Below are positions 44,771 through 55,844 of a stretch of 64,000 nt of DNA, piece by piece. Where the stretch lies: contig OY821522.1 in NCBI GenBank assembly GCA_963682025.1, positions 23,014,437-23,078,436 on the forward strand, given 5' to 3'. Each line of letters opens with the position of its first letter. The first letter of the stretch is position 1. A model generated the notes under the pieces. It did no database searches and had not been told where the DNA came from. It saw only the letters and a program-made list of their open reading frames with translations. The translations under genes and the position numbers were made by a program. The DNA is from Cordilura impudica (Eukaryota > Arthropoda > Insecta > Diptera > Scathophagidae).

Positions 44771-44787
44771 GTGGAAAGGAGGAGGAA
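44771..44787 (+). promoter_or_regulatory. Gypsy-5 polypurine tract
   Basis: GTGGAAAGGAGGAGGAA directly upstream of the right LTR, fixing the plus-strand orientation. Confidence 0.75.
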
Positions 44788-45787
44788 TGTTGTGAAACAG
44801 GTTTTCACATGTATAGATTGTATTGTACAATAGTATAAGATTAGTTTAAATTTAGTATAGATACATATAGATCATTGATACAATGTATCAATATACTAAT
44901 AATAATAATAATAATCAATGTAATAATAATAATAATATACGATAATAATAACAATTATTATGTGAATTCATTTAATTAATAATGATCGATTTTTCTCGAG
45001 CGTAATTATTAAATGTATATTCACAAAACATACATTTTCAGCCGCGATTGGCTGTAACCCAATTTGGCATGGTAACGTACGTTGGCTCATTTTCTTATGT
45101 TTGAATTTTTTGTCACTTTCAATGTGGAGCAATACGATATTTTTCCGCGTAGACAGGTGTTGCGTTTTGTGTTTATTTTTTTCGTTACCATGCGTTGTCT
45201 TGCTTATATTTGTATTTTCTTTTTTATGTGTTGCCGTGCGCTTAGCTTTTTTATTGTAATGTTCTGTTATTGCAATTCTGTGCAATAACATTGACTTAAT
45301 TTTTTTTAGTAAACGTCCGCGTATATTAAACGGAGTGGTTGCAGTAGGTCGCGACCATGAAAATATATGTCTTTTTCGTTTTGTGTTGTTCCCACGGTAC
45401 TCGTGTTAGTACTATTTTATTTTTTTTATTTAAGTAATTTAATTTTTAATTCCGTATTATTATTATCATTGTTGTTGTAGATACATTATTTTAGTTTTAA
45501 GATTTAACATAAATAAAGAGGGAAAAGTCAGAACAGTAGCAGATGAAGACAAGTAAGTACGCTGTTCTGATTTTAACCGTTAGTGCACAAACTTGTCTGG
45601 ATTTGTCCCCTTTTCTTCTCTACTTTCCAGCAACATTAACGCCGTTTGGGCGTTAATAGACAGCGCCTGCCAGCGCTATAACATAATAGGCAAATCCGCG
45701 GTTAGGGCCAGTTAGGGACCATAACATTTGTTTCGTTTCCGTTCGGTTAGGTGTTTAGGACTATAACATTAATGGCGCAGCCGGTAG
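44788..45787 (+). repeat. Gypsy-5 3' LTR (with attached primer-site sequence)
   Basis: Matches 37,583-38,404 with extra segments near 44,825-44,870 and 45,110-45,230. The match continues through TGGCGCAGCCGGTA (to about 45,786), which should not follow a 3' LTR. Either the LTR extends further than assumed or the right end was rearranged. Confidence 0.75.
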
Positions 45788-46049
45788 GATGGTAGTGTTA
45801 TTTCATGTTCGTTTATATTAAAAGTTATTGTATATGTTTCCGTCCAATTATTCCGTCTGTTTGGATTGGAAAATCGTTTTCAACTATATGAAAGTTGTGT
45901 TGCATAGTTTCTGTTAAAAATGTCAAATTCAAATTTTTTGTGCGTAAGCAATCTGTGGCTTCATTTGTTATGCCGATTAATCTGACTTTATCTGTAGTGT
46001 TGATAATGGATATATTTTTAATTTTGCATATAGAAATGTCTGCTCCTAT
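45788..46049 (-). pseudogene. Gypsy-4 protease remnant
   Basis: The minus strand reads IGADISICKIKNISIIN, with the catalytic Asp-Thr changed (a stop-containing region precedes it near 46,050), then HIVENDFPIQTDGIIGRKHI, the second retropepsin block. Another shift follows, then the Gypsy-5 insertion. The linker after protease continues at 37,582. Confidence 0.7.
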
Positions 46050-46165
46050 CTATGAGGAATTTTAAATTTTCGTTGATATTGTTGCATTTTACTATTAAAA
46101 ATGTATTCGTATTGTTTGATAATTTATATATTCTGAATTTTTGGCTCTCTGGGCAGCGATTTCTG

Positions 46166-47180
46166 TCACCCGGCCATTTTAGTTTCCCTCATCATCTGTG
46201 TAGTGGAATGATTTATATGCATCATTATTACTTCCGGTATTTGTTCTACTTCTACCATTATTGTTTCTATTGTCGTTGTTGAAGTTGTTATTTCTGTTGT
46301 TGTTTCTGTAGTTATTATTACTATGATTATTAAAATTTTGTTTAATATTTCCATTCCTAGAGTTATTCGTGTTGAAATTTTTGTGTCTATTGTCATAATT
46401 GTTGTTATATTTAAAATTTCCATTATTGTTTCTACGATTATTAACATTATCGATATTTTATTGCCGTTTCTGGTGTTGTTTGTATATATGTAATTGTTAT
46501 TATTATTATAATTGTCATTATTATCATAATTGTTTTTCGTGTTAAAATTTTTACTTCTATAGTTGTAATTATTGATATTTCCGTTGTGATTTGAATTTGA
46601 AACTTTTTCTTTGTAATTGTGGTTGAATCGACTATTGATATGAAACAAATTTTCATTTCGTAATCCTAAATTAGTTTCTGCTGTTATGCATTTCTCGACA
46701 GCTTCATTAAACGTCTTCGGCATATTTGCTATTAACATTTGTTTATATTTCATGTGTACTCCTTGCATAAAAACATTAAGTGCGACGCTATCGCTCATTT
46801 TATTTTATATATCCCGTCTTTACTGTCTTGTGTGACATTTGGTAAATTTTTTATTTCAAAATTGCTCAAATGATCTGAGAGTTCGGTTATTTCTTCTTTA
46901 AAATCAGATATGGTCTTGTTATCTTGTTTTATTGTTCCCAAATCCGTCAGACCATGTTGTAGTGTATTTGGATTTTCCAGTGCATTTTTTAAAATGCTTC
47001 GGACTTGAGTCGTTAACTTGAAATTATAAACGTACTTAACGAATATTTCCTTATCTTCTTCATTTAAGAGTTCATGCATAAATTCTGCTTGCGCTATGAA
47101 GTCTTCTAAATATTTATAAGCACCATTAAATACTGTACGTTCTTACTCACCATATTTATGTTGAACTTTGCCATTTTTTT
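46166..47180 (-). pseudogene. Gypsy-4 gag
   Basis: Starts near 47,177 (MAKFNINMVSK), changes frame near 47,080, runs MHELLNEEDKEIFVKYVYNF to KIK, stops at 46,795, then resumes at MSDSVALNVFMQGVHMKYKQM and ends in an Asn/Tyr-rich tail (from about 46,640) that later drifts into an Ile/Thr-rich wrong frame. The capsid-like helical part and a knuckle-less Asn-rich tail match the style of the Gypsy-2 gag. It forms the particle in intact relatives. Confidence 0.75.
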
Positions 47181-47461
47181 AAAATTACCTTCCTGCCAAT
47201 CTTGATGACTATCTTTGTTTTTTATATATATGTTTTCGATTATTACTTTCAATTCTTTATGTAAAATTTCCAATTCTAATTTAAGGTTGCTGTTTTCTTT
47301 ATTCTCATTAGCTTTGAAAAAATTTTTACGCTCTTTTCTAAATACAATTGTCTTTCTAATTTATTTTCTTTATATTTTTGTTCATATACCCTATTTTTGC
47401 TTTTTTTATATTTAATTTGAGCTTTTCCAACTCATCTATACATTCTTTAATAAAGTTCATT
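47150..47461 (-). pseudogene. Gypsy-4 upstream coiled-coil ORF remnant
   Basis: From ATG at 47,461: MNFIKECIDELEKLKLNIKK, then a frame change into KYKENKLERQLYLE and LKLELEILHKELKVII. Charged, heptad-like and directly before gag, it corresponds in position to the 124-126 aa ORFs of Gypsy-3 and Gypsy-2. Confidence 0.5.
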
Positions 47462-48206
47462 TGCCGAATAATAATTTTCAAATTAAAATTATTAAGTTAA
47501 TTAAATTTTTAAATAATAATGTTTTATTTCAATAATAAAGAATTTTTTTTTTAGTGTATTTCATTTTCAAATCTAAAGAATATTAATTTAATTTAATCAT
47601 AAAATTGTTAAATAAAAATGTTTAATTTCATTTATAAATTTTTCAAGTGTTTAAGCTTAGTCAACTTGGCATCACTGTTTAATTATCGATTACTAAAAAA
47701 TATAGTTCTATATATTTTGTTTTTACCATCTCTTATATGTCATCTGTTTTAGTTTTCTGTAATTATTAAATGTGTTTGAGTGTTTGTTTTTCTTCGTCTT
47801 TATATTCGGTTTAACAATGTGTTTTTAGTTTTAAGTGTCTAATTTTAAGTTACAATTTAAGTACAATTTTTTTTGTTCATTAAGTAAGTGTGTTTTCTTT
47901 GTTTTATTTAATGAATAAAAAAAGTAAATTTTATTAGAAAATATGGTTGGCTCTTTATTTTCTTTTAGTTGGTTTTTCTTTTAGGCATGTGTTTTTAACA
48001 AAATATAAATGTGTTTTTCAATAGAATGTTAAATTGTGTTAAATATACGTGTTTCTTTTGTTAATGTTGTTTTTGAATATTTTTTATTTTAAATGTTTAA
48101 TTTTAATTTTAATTTTACTAAAATGTGATATATCCAACAATACATTGTGATACATCTATAAAAATATAAATATGTAAATATATGTGACTTCTTTTTTGTT
48201 TAATTT
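47462..48206 (-). other. Gypsy-4 leader, left part
   Basis: A+T-rich, many GTGTTT and TTTAAT words, no ORF recognised. It is split from 49,650-49,989 by the foldback element. Confidence 0.5.
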
Positions 48207-48214
48207 CAAATCAA

Positions 48215-49641
48215 GGCTTAAGTCTAGTTTAGGGGCGATGCCCCGATCGGTTCAGAATTTTTACCACTTATAAAACTTTTTAATGTGATTCCAGGGAAAT
48301 ATTTTTTTTTGTCGGTCGAGCCTATTTTCCGAGTTATGGACCCCCAAAGTTTTGATATTGACTACTGTATAACTTTGTTATTTAGTATCGGATTTCGACA
48401 ATATATATATCGTTGGAAAACTTATTTGAGTGCCTTCTATATGGTATTTTAAAATTTGAAATCCATTAACCCATCATGAACCTATTGCAAATTTTGCATT
48501 TTGGTGAGAGAGTATTTTTTTTAATATGGGATTATCTCATAAATAGACGTATGTCATGTATGGTTTTATATTAACTGAATAAAAGGTAGGTCCACAAGCT
48601 TTATTTTGATGTATCTCATGGCAACTTAACCCTTTCAGAACCGGATATATTTGGTATTTTATCTTCATTTTTAAGGCTTTTTGAAAAATTTATTCCTAAT
48701 TCTAGCCTGCAGCGCTTTAAAACAACACAACAAAATTCTTTATCCGTCCTATTATGAAAATTTTTTAAAAAAAATCGCGCGATCTTTTCTAAAAATTTTC
48801 GGCTGCGGCGCTTTAAAATGAGACAACTAATTGTTTATAGTTTTTAAAACAACACAACAAAATTCTTTATCCGTCCTATTATGAAAATTTTTTAGAACAA
48901 ATCGCGCGATTTTTTCTAAAAAATTTTCGTCTGCGGCGCTTTAAAGTGAGACAACTAATTGTTTATATTTTTTAAAACAAAACAAATTTTTTTGATGACA
49001 ATTTTTTAAATCAATAAAGTTGCCACAATTTAAAAAAATTATATAAATTTTAACTACCTTCGAAATACAAATATATTTTCCAAAAAGCATTAAAAATATG
49101 ACTAAATATATAAAATAAATACACAAATAAAATAAAAAAATATTAAAAATCCATAATATATCAATATATTTTTCAAAAAGCATAAAAATGTAGATAAAAT
49201 ACCAAATATGTCCGGTTCTGAAAGGGTTAAGTTGCCATGAGATACATCAAAATAAAGCTTGTGGACCTACCTTTTATTCAGTTAATATAAAACCATACAT
49301 GACATACGTCTAATTATGAGATAATCCCATATTAAAAAAATACTCTCTCACAAAAATGCAAAATTTGCAATAGGTTCATAATGGGTTAATGGATTTCAAA
49401 TTTTAAAATACCATATAGAAGGCACTCAAATAAGCTTTCCAACGATATATATATTGTCGAAATCCGATACTAAATAACAAAGTTATACAGTAGTCAATAT
49501 CAAAACTTTGGGGGTCCCATAACTCGGAAAATAGGCTCGACCGACAAAAAAAAATATTTCCCTGGAATCACCCCAAAAGCCCCTACCACCTCCAAAAAAA
49601 ACTAAAATATCGGGGCATCGCCCCTAAACTAGACTTGTTCC
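48215..49641. mobile_element. Foldback element with 450-bp inverted arms
   Basis: 48,215-48,664 and 49,192-49,641 are near-perfect inverted copies; outer ends read AAGTCTAGTTTAGGGGCGAT. The direct repeat CAAATCAA flanks it (48,207-48,214 and 49,642-49,649), an 8-bp duplication as made by hAT or P-type transposases. The 0.5-kb centre holds two copies of a unit of about 127 bp (starting near 48,719 and 48,846; contains ATCGCGCGAT and GCGGCGCTTTAAA). No transposase is encoded. Confidence 0.85.
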
Positions 49642-49649
49642 CAAATCAA

Positions 49650-50003
49650 TAAATTTAACTTTACTTCAATAAAAAAATTTTAATAATAGAAAAATAGTGT
49701 TTTTTTTGATTTTTTAAGTTTGTCTTAAATTCATCGTTTTTCTGTTTCATAATGTTAATTTTCCAATGGGTTGTTGACAAAAATGTATATGTTTTTTTTT
49801 CATTATCTTCTCTTTGTTTGTGTTTCTTAATTAATTAATGCGTAGACTGTTTGTTTTTATTTCTATTTCATTATTCGGTTGCTATTTGCGTTGTATGGTG
49901 TTGTGTTAACTTATCCACTGCGTTTAGCTTATGGTCTTGGTCCAGACCCACTTCACCTTCCTTGGACAGCAAGGAAATTTGGCCAATTTCAGCAGGATCG
50001 CCA
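49650..50003 (-). promoter_or_regulatory. Gypsy-4 leader, right part, and primer-binding site
   Basis: The primer site on the minus strand is TGGCGATCCTGCTG (plus 49,990-50,003), abutting the 5' LTR. The rest is untranslated leader. Confidence 0.7.
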
Positions 50004-50371
50004 TATGGTGTTGTTGTAATTACAGAAACAAATAGGGATGTATTTTGGCCGGAGTTTCAAAATGCCACTGGCTCTTTTATATTGCCGGCACTACAAAAAT
50101 TCCTAAAGCAAAGCACCTAAATAGTGCTGAAATTTCTAAGTTTTTCTTAAATAAAAACTAAACCAATACTTCGGCTGAAAGCCATATCGTGATTGATTTT
50201 ATTTATAAACTTAACTCTACTTATATACTAACTTAACGGTACTTAAAGCTATGTTGCTAAATTCTAATTATGTTATATATTATGTTCTAAACTACAGCAG
50301 TTTACATATTATAACGCTTTACTTAAACTAACAGCTGTGTAATAACAGTGATGGTATTGTGGTACATTGCA
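50004..50371 (-). repeat. Gypsy-4 5' LTR
   Basis: 368 bp, partner of 35,260-35,624. The target copy AAAT follows at 50,372-50,375. 50,376-50,559 beyond it shows nothing I recognise. Confidence 0.88.
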
Positions 50372-50559
50372 AAATATAAGATATTTTTTATAAGGGATTT
50401 GTAGAGTATTTAATTTATTGGTTACAAAATGTTACAAAATTCAGATACTTTAGCAAAGTAAATAATATATATACTATTAATTCAAAAATTAACGTATAGA
50501 TTGAAAATCCTTGTATAATCAAATTTCAAAAAAATAATATACATGCAATTTTTAGAGTA

Positions 50560-51336
50560 AAGGATCTATTTAGTATCCAACCTACTTGGGTATTCTGAGC
50601 CATTGGGCCTGTAATGGTTTCAGACTGCATAATTGACTTCACGATCTTTGGATATATATCGGCGCCTAAAACAATGTTGATGTCGCAAGATTTGAAGAAA
50701 TTTGGATCTGATAAGCTGAGATTTTTCTACGGTTCAGCAATTCTGTCATCTAAGTCCTTTGAACGAAGTTTACGTGGGAGTTCACTGGTGACTTTGGCCG
50801 TTATTGTAAATATGTGTTCATCTTTGAAGTATACTTATGGTTTGCACAATGAATTTAAACCAGATTTTTCAATAGGGAGATGATATCTAGAAGGTTATTT
50901 CTTCGCAAGGATTCAAGACGCCTCGATTTTTGCCCCATTCTTTGCCTAATTACACCGATATTAAGACGGTGGGTATCAATGTCGTAGGACTCAGTAAAGT
51001 TAAGCATTAATGTACACTGTCGCTACACCTTTCTTTGGTTCGAAGACGCTAATTTCGATGTTTCGGTTTCCACCACATTGGTGACACCTATCTGTGCTGC
51101 GACATTTTCGTAGCGAATGGCTATGTGCCAGACAGTTTTCACAATACCATTGTTTTTTGATAATTTGTATCTTTTTGGATACATTCATATTTTTAAATTT
51201 GCGGCACGAGGATGGTTTAAACGACACATGCGATAATCAGGCAGTTTTCGATGATAGTTTCGTCCGGGGTGTGTATTGTGTTCCTCCAGTGGTGAAAGAC
51301 TTCTGGATCGGCGATTGTTTGGATAAATTGTGCTGA
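50560..51336 (-). pseudogene. BEL/Pao gag end and protease fragment (BEL-2)
   Basis: Minus strand: SSCRKFKNMNVSKKIQII, then knuckles WYCENCLAHSHSLRKC and CHQCG (last His lost). After a gap come blocks of the protease/pre-reverse-transcriptase region, SCDINIVLGADIYPKIV and GPMAQNTQVGWIL, in broken frames. It lies just downstream (minus sense) of another BEL pol end, so it is either a second truncated copy or part of a rearranged one. Inactive. Confidence 0.72.
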
Positions 51337-51369
51337 AAGATATATTGTGAAATATTATTAAAAAGATTG

Positions 51370-52403
51370 GGAGTTAGAATTTGAGAGAAGAACTAATTTT
51401 ACAATTGGTCTACTAATAAAGCCTGTAGACGTTCGTATTGTCACAACTCTAACTTTATTATCATCACTGGGGTGTGTTTTTTCTATGCGGCCAAGCCGCA
51501 TTGGTGAGGGGGAAGATTATCTTGCCTTATTATGACAAGATCACCAATTTCAAAATTTCTTTGGGGGTATTTCCACTTTACACGTTCATGCATTTCTTTG
51601 AGGTATTCCTCTTTCCATCTGCATGCGAATTGATGGTGGAAAACTTTAAGTTTGTCCCATCGTCGTATATAGCTGGTAGAATAGGTAGAAAAGTCGGGTT
51701 AAGGGGGTGACAAGAGGGGAGCACCAGTGAGGAAGTGGCCAGGTGTAAGAGCACACAAATCCGTAGGGTAATCACTATAGGATTCAAAGGTCTTGATTTA
51801 AGGCATGCTTCAGTCCTCGTTATCATGGTGGTTAAATCTTCCAAACTAAGGTTTCCGACATGGGTTATCTTCTTAAGGTGGGAGCTAAAACTTATCACAC
51901 ATGCCTCCCAAACGCCACACATAGTGGGTGCTCCAGCGGGGAGAAATTTCCATTCAAATGTCTGAATAGTCGAGAAAGTGGATTTATTAACTAAAGATAG
52001 AAAGTTGGAGTGATCCTTGGCGAGGATATTAGAGGCCCCTACAAATACCGTACCATTGTCAGAGTAGCTTGTGCTTGGGTGCCACGACGAGAAAAAAGGG
52101 AGCAAATGCTGCAAGAAATGCTTGGGTGGATATCTCATTTGTGGTTTGCAAATGGATGGCTTTCGTGGCAAAACATACAAATACCAACACATATCCTTTC
52201 GTAATTTTGACACCACGTCCGACATATGATTTTATATTGAAAGAAACAGCGAAGTCCACACCTGTATTTGGAAATGGCCGTGAAAGGGTAGTTCTCTCAG
52301 GGGGGAGCGCAGCCATCATTTGTAGGCTTTGCATATGCTTATATAAAACGCATGGTTTGCAATTAAAAATCGTTGTTTTTACTACATTTTTTAGTTTTGG
52401 TAC
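51370..52403 (-). pseudogene. BEL-3 integrase
   Basis: First Asp in NTGVDFAVSFNIKS with VLVFVCFATKAIHL after it; second Asp in YSDNGTVFVGA; Glu in MCGVWEACVISF, where the usual HMGGLWEA has drifted. The C-terminal domain reads KWKYPQRNFEIGDLVII, then RLGRIEKTHPSDDNKVRVV down to about 51,370. Frame changes occur near 52,060 and 51,580. It inserted element DNA in intact relatives. Confidence 0.83.
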
Positions 52404-53734
52404 TCAAAACTCTGTCGGAATAACACGAATAAGGATAGATAGAAGATCCAGGTATAATTGAGTAAAACGACCTGAATATGGAAAAAGTTCATACGACAAC
52501 GTTGGACAAAGAGAAAGTCCCCCATTGATTCTTAGACAACCATCTAAACCAATAAGTGGGTTCAAAGATAATATACAACTTTTACGGGGCAACGGTAATC
52601 TATTTGAGAGCAATGAATACTCGGGGAAATATAATCTCTGCCAAATGATCACCAGGCGATCCTTGACGTCATTGATCTCTGACTGCTGTAAGTGAAAGGA
52701 AATATAGTTCAAGATTTGTTTAAAACTGGAGTGAGTGGCTTTATAAAATCGAGAAATATATGAAACAACACGCATCGCTCTAGACAAATCGGAAAATCTG
52801 CTAACGATATCAGATAAAGGTATTTGATTATAATGGAATTTTATGGGTTTTACTTCTTCATGGGTTTCTGCAATTGAATTTCCTCTAGGCCAGTCAGAAT
52901 GAGCACGCTTAAGCCATGGGGATTCATGCCACCATAATGTGTTATTAACCAACTTATTCGCAGTGAACCCTCGAACCTTTTTAGAACACACATGATGCCA
53001 TCGATCATTTCCAACTCTGTCTACTAAGGATGTTATTTTGTTTGCCACAAAGGTAGACAAGTGTGTTGGGGTTTTTGAAGCCAATGCAAGCACAATAATG
53101 GAAAGTTTAAAATTCTTGAACTTAATTTGGGGACAAAATGAATGGATAATTCCAGCCAACCATTCTGCACCACATAATTCTTTCCTGGGAACAGTTGCAA
53201 ACTTAATTGGGGAGACTTTAGTCTTAGCCACGAAAAGATTAGTAAAAATTTGTCCACTAGGGGTTGGTGTTCGTAAATAAAGAGCATAAGCCTTCCCTGA
53301 GGCATCACAAAAACCATGCAATTCTATAGAATTGGTAGGGTTATAGTTGACAAATCGCGGTGTTTTAATTTTCAAGATACTTGGATAATATTCTAAAAAA
53401 ATTGCTATTGTTTAAGGGTTTCGTTCTGTAGATTTTCTTCCGAATTGGTTTTATCTATCCAAATCTGTTGCATTATTATTTTTGCGATGATTTTCTTTGG
53501 GACTAGCCACCGATCTGGGTCAAATAATTTCGCTATTTCTGATAAAACTGCTCTCTTCGTGATAATTTCTTGGTGGTTCTTGCTAACAGTATCAAAGTAA
53601 AAATAATTCAATCCAGCATTCCATCTAAGTCCTAATGTCTTTGCTGTGGTGGTATTACATAATTTAAAAATGCTGAACTCAATAAATTCTCGGGTTTGAA
53701 ACCTTTTAATAGAGATTATTCTTTCGAGATCCAC
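52404..53734 (-). pseudogene. BEL-3 RNase H and connection region
   Basis: Long frame from 53,375 (ELHGFCDASGKAYALYLRT, catalytic Asp in FCDAS; FATVPRKELCGAEWLA) through the connection (DIVSRFSDLSRAMRVVSYISRF) to RKSCILSLNPLIGLDGCLRI before integrase. 53,734-53,405 upstream covers the reverse transcriptase thumb (LGLRWNAGLNYFYF, FDPDRWLVP). The two frames are separated by a stop or shift near 53,390. Confidence 0.82.
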
Positions 53735-53742
53735 TTATGAAA

Positions 53743-54645
53743 TTAAAAACCAGCTGAATTTAAAACTAAAATAGGATTGTCTAGGGTTTTGAGAGCAAGG
53801 GATAAATCATGTAAGCCAGCTAGCACGTCGTCAACACACATATTATTTTTCAGTATGTCAGCTATGTCGGCGTTTTGAGGTTTGCAGTGTTTGGCTAGTT
53901 CTAACAGTATCCTAAGTGCTAGATAGGGTGCGCAATTTACGCCAAATTTAAGTTTGTTGAAGTCAACATCTTGTGGTTCAACATTAATGATTTTCTGAAT
54001 ATGGTTCGTTGAAAAGGAGTCTGGCATGTATTGAGAAGAATTTGCCATAAATCTTTTCGATGTCAGCATTAAAGGCAAAACGAAAGAGGAGCCACAGGGT
54101 AATCAGAACAACTAAGTCTCGTAGGATATGTAAGGGGTAAAAATATCGTTCAAACAAATACCATTTGATGTTGGGCTCGAGGCATTAAAAACAACGCGAA
54201 GATTGGTGGTTGTACTTTCGGGCTAATGAACCGAATGATGGGGTAAGTAAAAGGCGGAGTGGGGTTGTTAGTTCGTTCAGGAGATACTTCGGTCATATGT
54301 TTGAGAGATGAATATACATCTATAAATTTATCATACTCTGCTTTATATTGTGGGTTTTTAAGGAGTCGAGTTTCATTTCGAAGAAATTGAGACAACGCTA
54401 TGTGTCGAGAATCACTAAGTGATATGGATTTTGAAAATGCTGATTTAAAGGGGAGAGAGACGACCCATTTCATTCCTATAAGTCGTAGTGTTATATAGAT
54501 TTTTGCAATAAATATCTTCGTCTGAGAGAGTAGGAGCTTCTGTAACTGCTTCGAGTTCCCAGAACAGACCTAACTGTTTGTTCAAATCAATTGTATTAAT
54601 AAATGACGAAACCATCTCGAAATATTTTGGGGTAAACATCGCCAC
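53743..54645 (-). pseudogene. BEL-3 reverse transcriptase
   Basis: The N-terminal part (54,645-54,445) reads MFTPKYFEMVSSFIN and LGLFWELEAV. The middle is shifted (54,473-54,150), and the palm appears at 54,078-53,743, where motif C is MCVDDVLAG (Cys in place of the usual Tyr; both Asp kept) after KFGVNCAPYLALRILLELA. The domain is split by at least two shifts, with a sequence gap near motif A around 54,100. Not active. Confidence 0.8.
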
Positions 54646-54670
54646 CTATTTGTAGATCGACGTGAGATGT

Positions 54671-55152
54671 TTAATAAGAATAAATATCTGCCAGCGGGAG
54701 ATCTGAGAATTTCAAATTTATTAGGGAAAACATTTGAAAGTATGGTAAATAACCAGTCAATTTTTTAACAACGTATGCCACGGTATTGGTGTGAAATTGT
54801 TTTTCAATAGGAGAACTAAGGATAATTGAATATACGCGTGTGTCTGTTGCAGTTAATGAACCACTTAATCCCATAGCCATAGTTTGAGATGATGTAGTAG
54901 GAAATGAGAGTTTCGATTGAAGTCTTTTAGAAATAAAAGTAGCTTCAGAGGCTGAGTCGATCAAGGCTCTAACGGTACCTCTTTTGTTGACACAAACGTC
55001 GACCAAGGCCGTTCCAAGTACCACCGTTTTATACAAAGCGGACTGTAGTTGAGTAGAGTAAGCTTGTCGTGAGTTACTTTCGGCAAATGACTTTGTTTTT
55101 CCACTAAGCTGGCTGTGCAAGGAAAATGCATGAGGTAGAAACTGCTGTCCAT
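54671..55152 (-). pseudogene. BEL-3 protease
   Basis: ALYKTVVLGTALVDVCVNKRG, then VRALIDSASEATFISKRL. The catalytic triad reads Asp-Ser-Ala where BEL/Pao has Asp-Ser-Gly, a damaging change. It begins within about 40 bp of the primer site, so the gag is deleted. It would process Gag-Pol in intact relatives. Confidence 0.8.
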
Positions 55153-55184
55153 GTCAGGATTCGTCTATATCCGGATTCGGCCAC

Positions 55185-55592
55185 CTAATGGTCTTGGGGC
55201 CACTTATGTTTTCTGTCGTTGATGATCGATGCTTATATAAAAACACAGTGGTTGCAGCTGGTTATAAACTTTAATCTTTTATTTGAATTTATACTTTAAA
55301 ATAATTTCACAAAGAAACATTGTGGTGTTTTAAAAAAAAAGTGAAAAAATTAAGAGGCTGCTGTTGAAAGTGATAGTGATGCTAGGAGTGATTCAGAAAA
55401 CTGTGTTGCGAAAATACCTTAATACATATATGCCGGCGGGAAAAAAACATCAGCTTCTTGGCGGCCAAAAAACATTCAACCAGTTGGTCTGTTCAGTTGG
55501 CAAATCCTTTGCATAGTTTGTCGTATAAGACACCAAACCGCTGATTAGATGGTACGTAAACATACCATCACCCTTGCGACGATAATGCAACA
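55185..55592 (-). repeat. BEL-3 primer site and candidate 5' LTR
   Basis: The minus strand has TGGCCCCAAGACC (plus 55,190-55,202) as probable primer site, four bases from a candidate LTR end (plus TGTTTTC at 55,207). The other end may be 55,592 (minus TGTTGCATTATCG). About 386 bp with TG...CA. No partner LTR or duplication confirmed. Confidence 0.5.
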
Positions 55593-55658
55593 ATTAATTG
55601 GACCACACCATACAAAAATCAAAATCAAAATAATAAACAATTTTTACAATTCATTTAA

Positions 55659-55844
55659 GCGCCCCGGTAGGTGAGTAGGTAGCGTGCTCACCTATCATGA
55701 GGGGGTCGTGGGTTCGATTACCACCAGAGGCTTTGGTCTGTCGCTGCAAAAACTAGCCAAATCCGACTTATTCCTGGACCCAAAAATTAAAAATCTGCAG
55801 ACAAGCCACTCGGCTTCGCGGAACTAGGCTTATTAAAAAAAAAA
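55659..55844 (+). mobile_element. tRNA-derived SINE
   Basis: About 186 bp. The 5' part (55,659-55,730) is tRNA-like: GCGCCCCGGTAGG start, box A near TAGGTGAGTAGGTAGC (55,668) and box B GGTTCGATTACC (55,711-55,722), the internal RNA polymerase III promoter. A tRNA-unrelated part follows with CACTCGGCTTCGCGGAACTAG, and a 10-A tail (55,835-55,844). There is no matching acceptor stem, so it is not a tRNA gene. No clear target duplication. Confidence 0.78.

Larger units (their letters stand above)
37583..45787 (+). mobile_element. Non-coding LTR element Gypsy-5, inserted in Gypsy-4 pol
   Basis: Two direct repeats starting TGTTGTGAAACAG (37,583 and 44,788) bracket about 6.4 kb. The right copy is preceded by a purine tract (GTGGAAAGGAGGAGGAA) and the left copy is followed by TGGCGCAGCCGGTA, a gypsy-type primer site, so the element is on the plus strand. 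I see no gag or pol; the interior is leader-like DNA, an A-rich minisatellite, two Helitron pieces and a CAN-rich tract. It behaves like a large retrotransposon derivative that depends on proteins from other elements (inference). No target duplication was found, perhaps because the right end is altered. Confidence 0.75.
35260..50371 (-). mobile_element. Ty3/gypsy retrotransposon Gypsy-4 with three insertions
   Basis: LTRs of about 365 bp (35,260-35,624 and 50,004-50,371) are flanked by AAAT (35,256-35,259 and 50,372-50,375). On the minus strand: 5' LTR, primer site TGGCGATCCTG, leader, a coiled-coil ORF remnant, gag, protease, a short linker and integrase; reverse transcriptase and RNase H are deleted. 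It is interrupted by the foldback element (48,215-49,641), Gypsy-5 (37,583-45,787) and dispersed repeat copy 2 (35,716-36,527). The LTRs differ at about 6% by eye, making it the oldest of the dated LTR elements here. It belongs to the same lineage as Gypsy-2 and Gypsy-3 by primer site and ORF order. Confidence 0.85.

Noticed and set aside
46166..46640. Ile/Thr/Glu-rich tail of a minus-strand frame
   Set aside because: It is an Asn-rich gag tail read in the wrong frame after a shift.
48941..49183. 80-codon frame with hydrophobic runs in the foldback element
   Set aside because: A+T-driven composition within a non-coding centre; no start context.
55659..55730. Possible functional tRNA gene
   Set aside because: It has A and B boxes but no matching acceptor stem, and it runs into a SINE body with poly(A).
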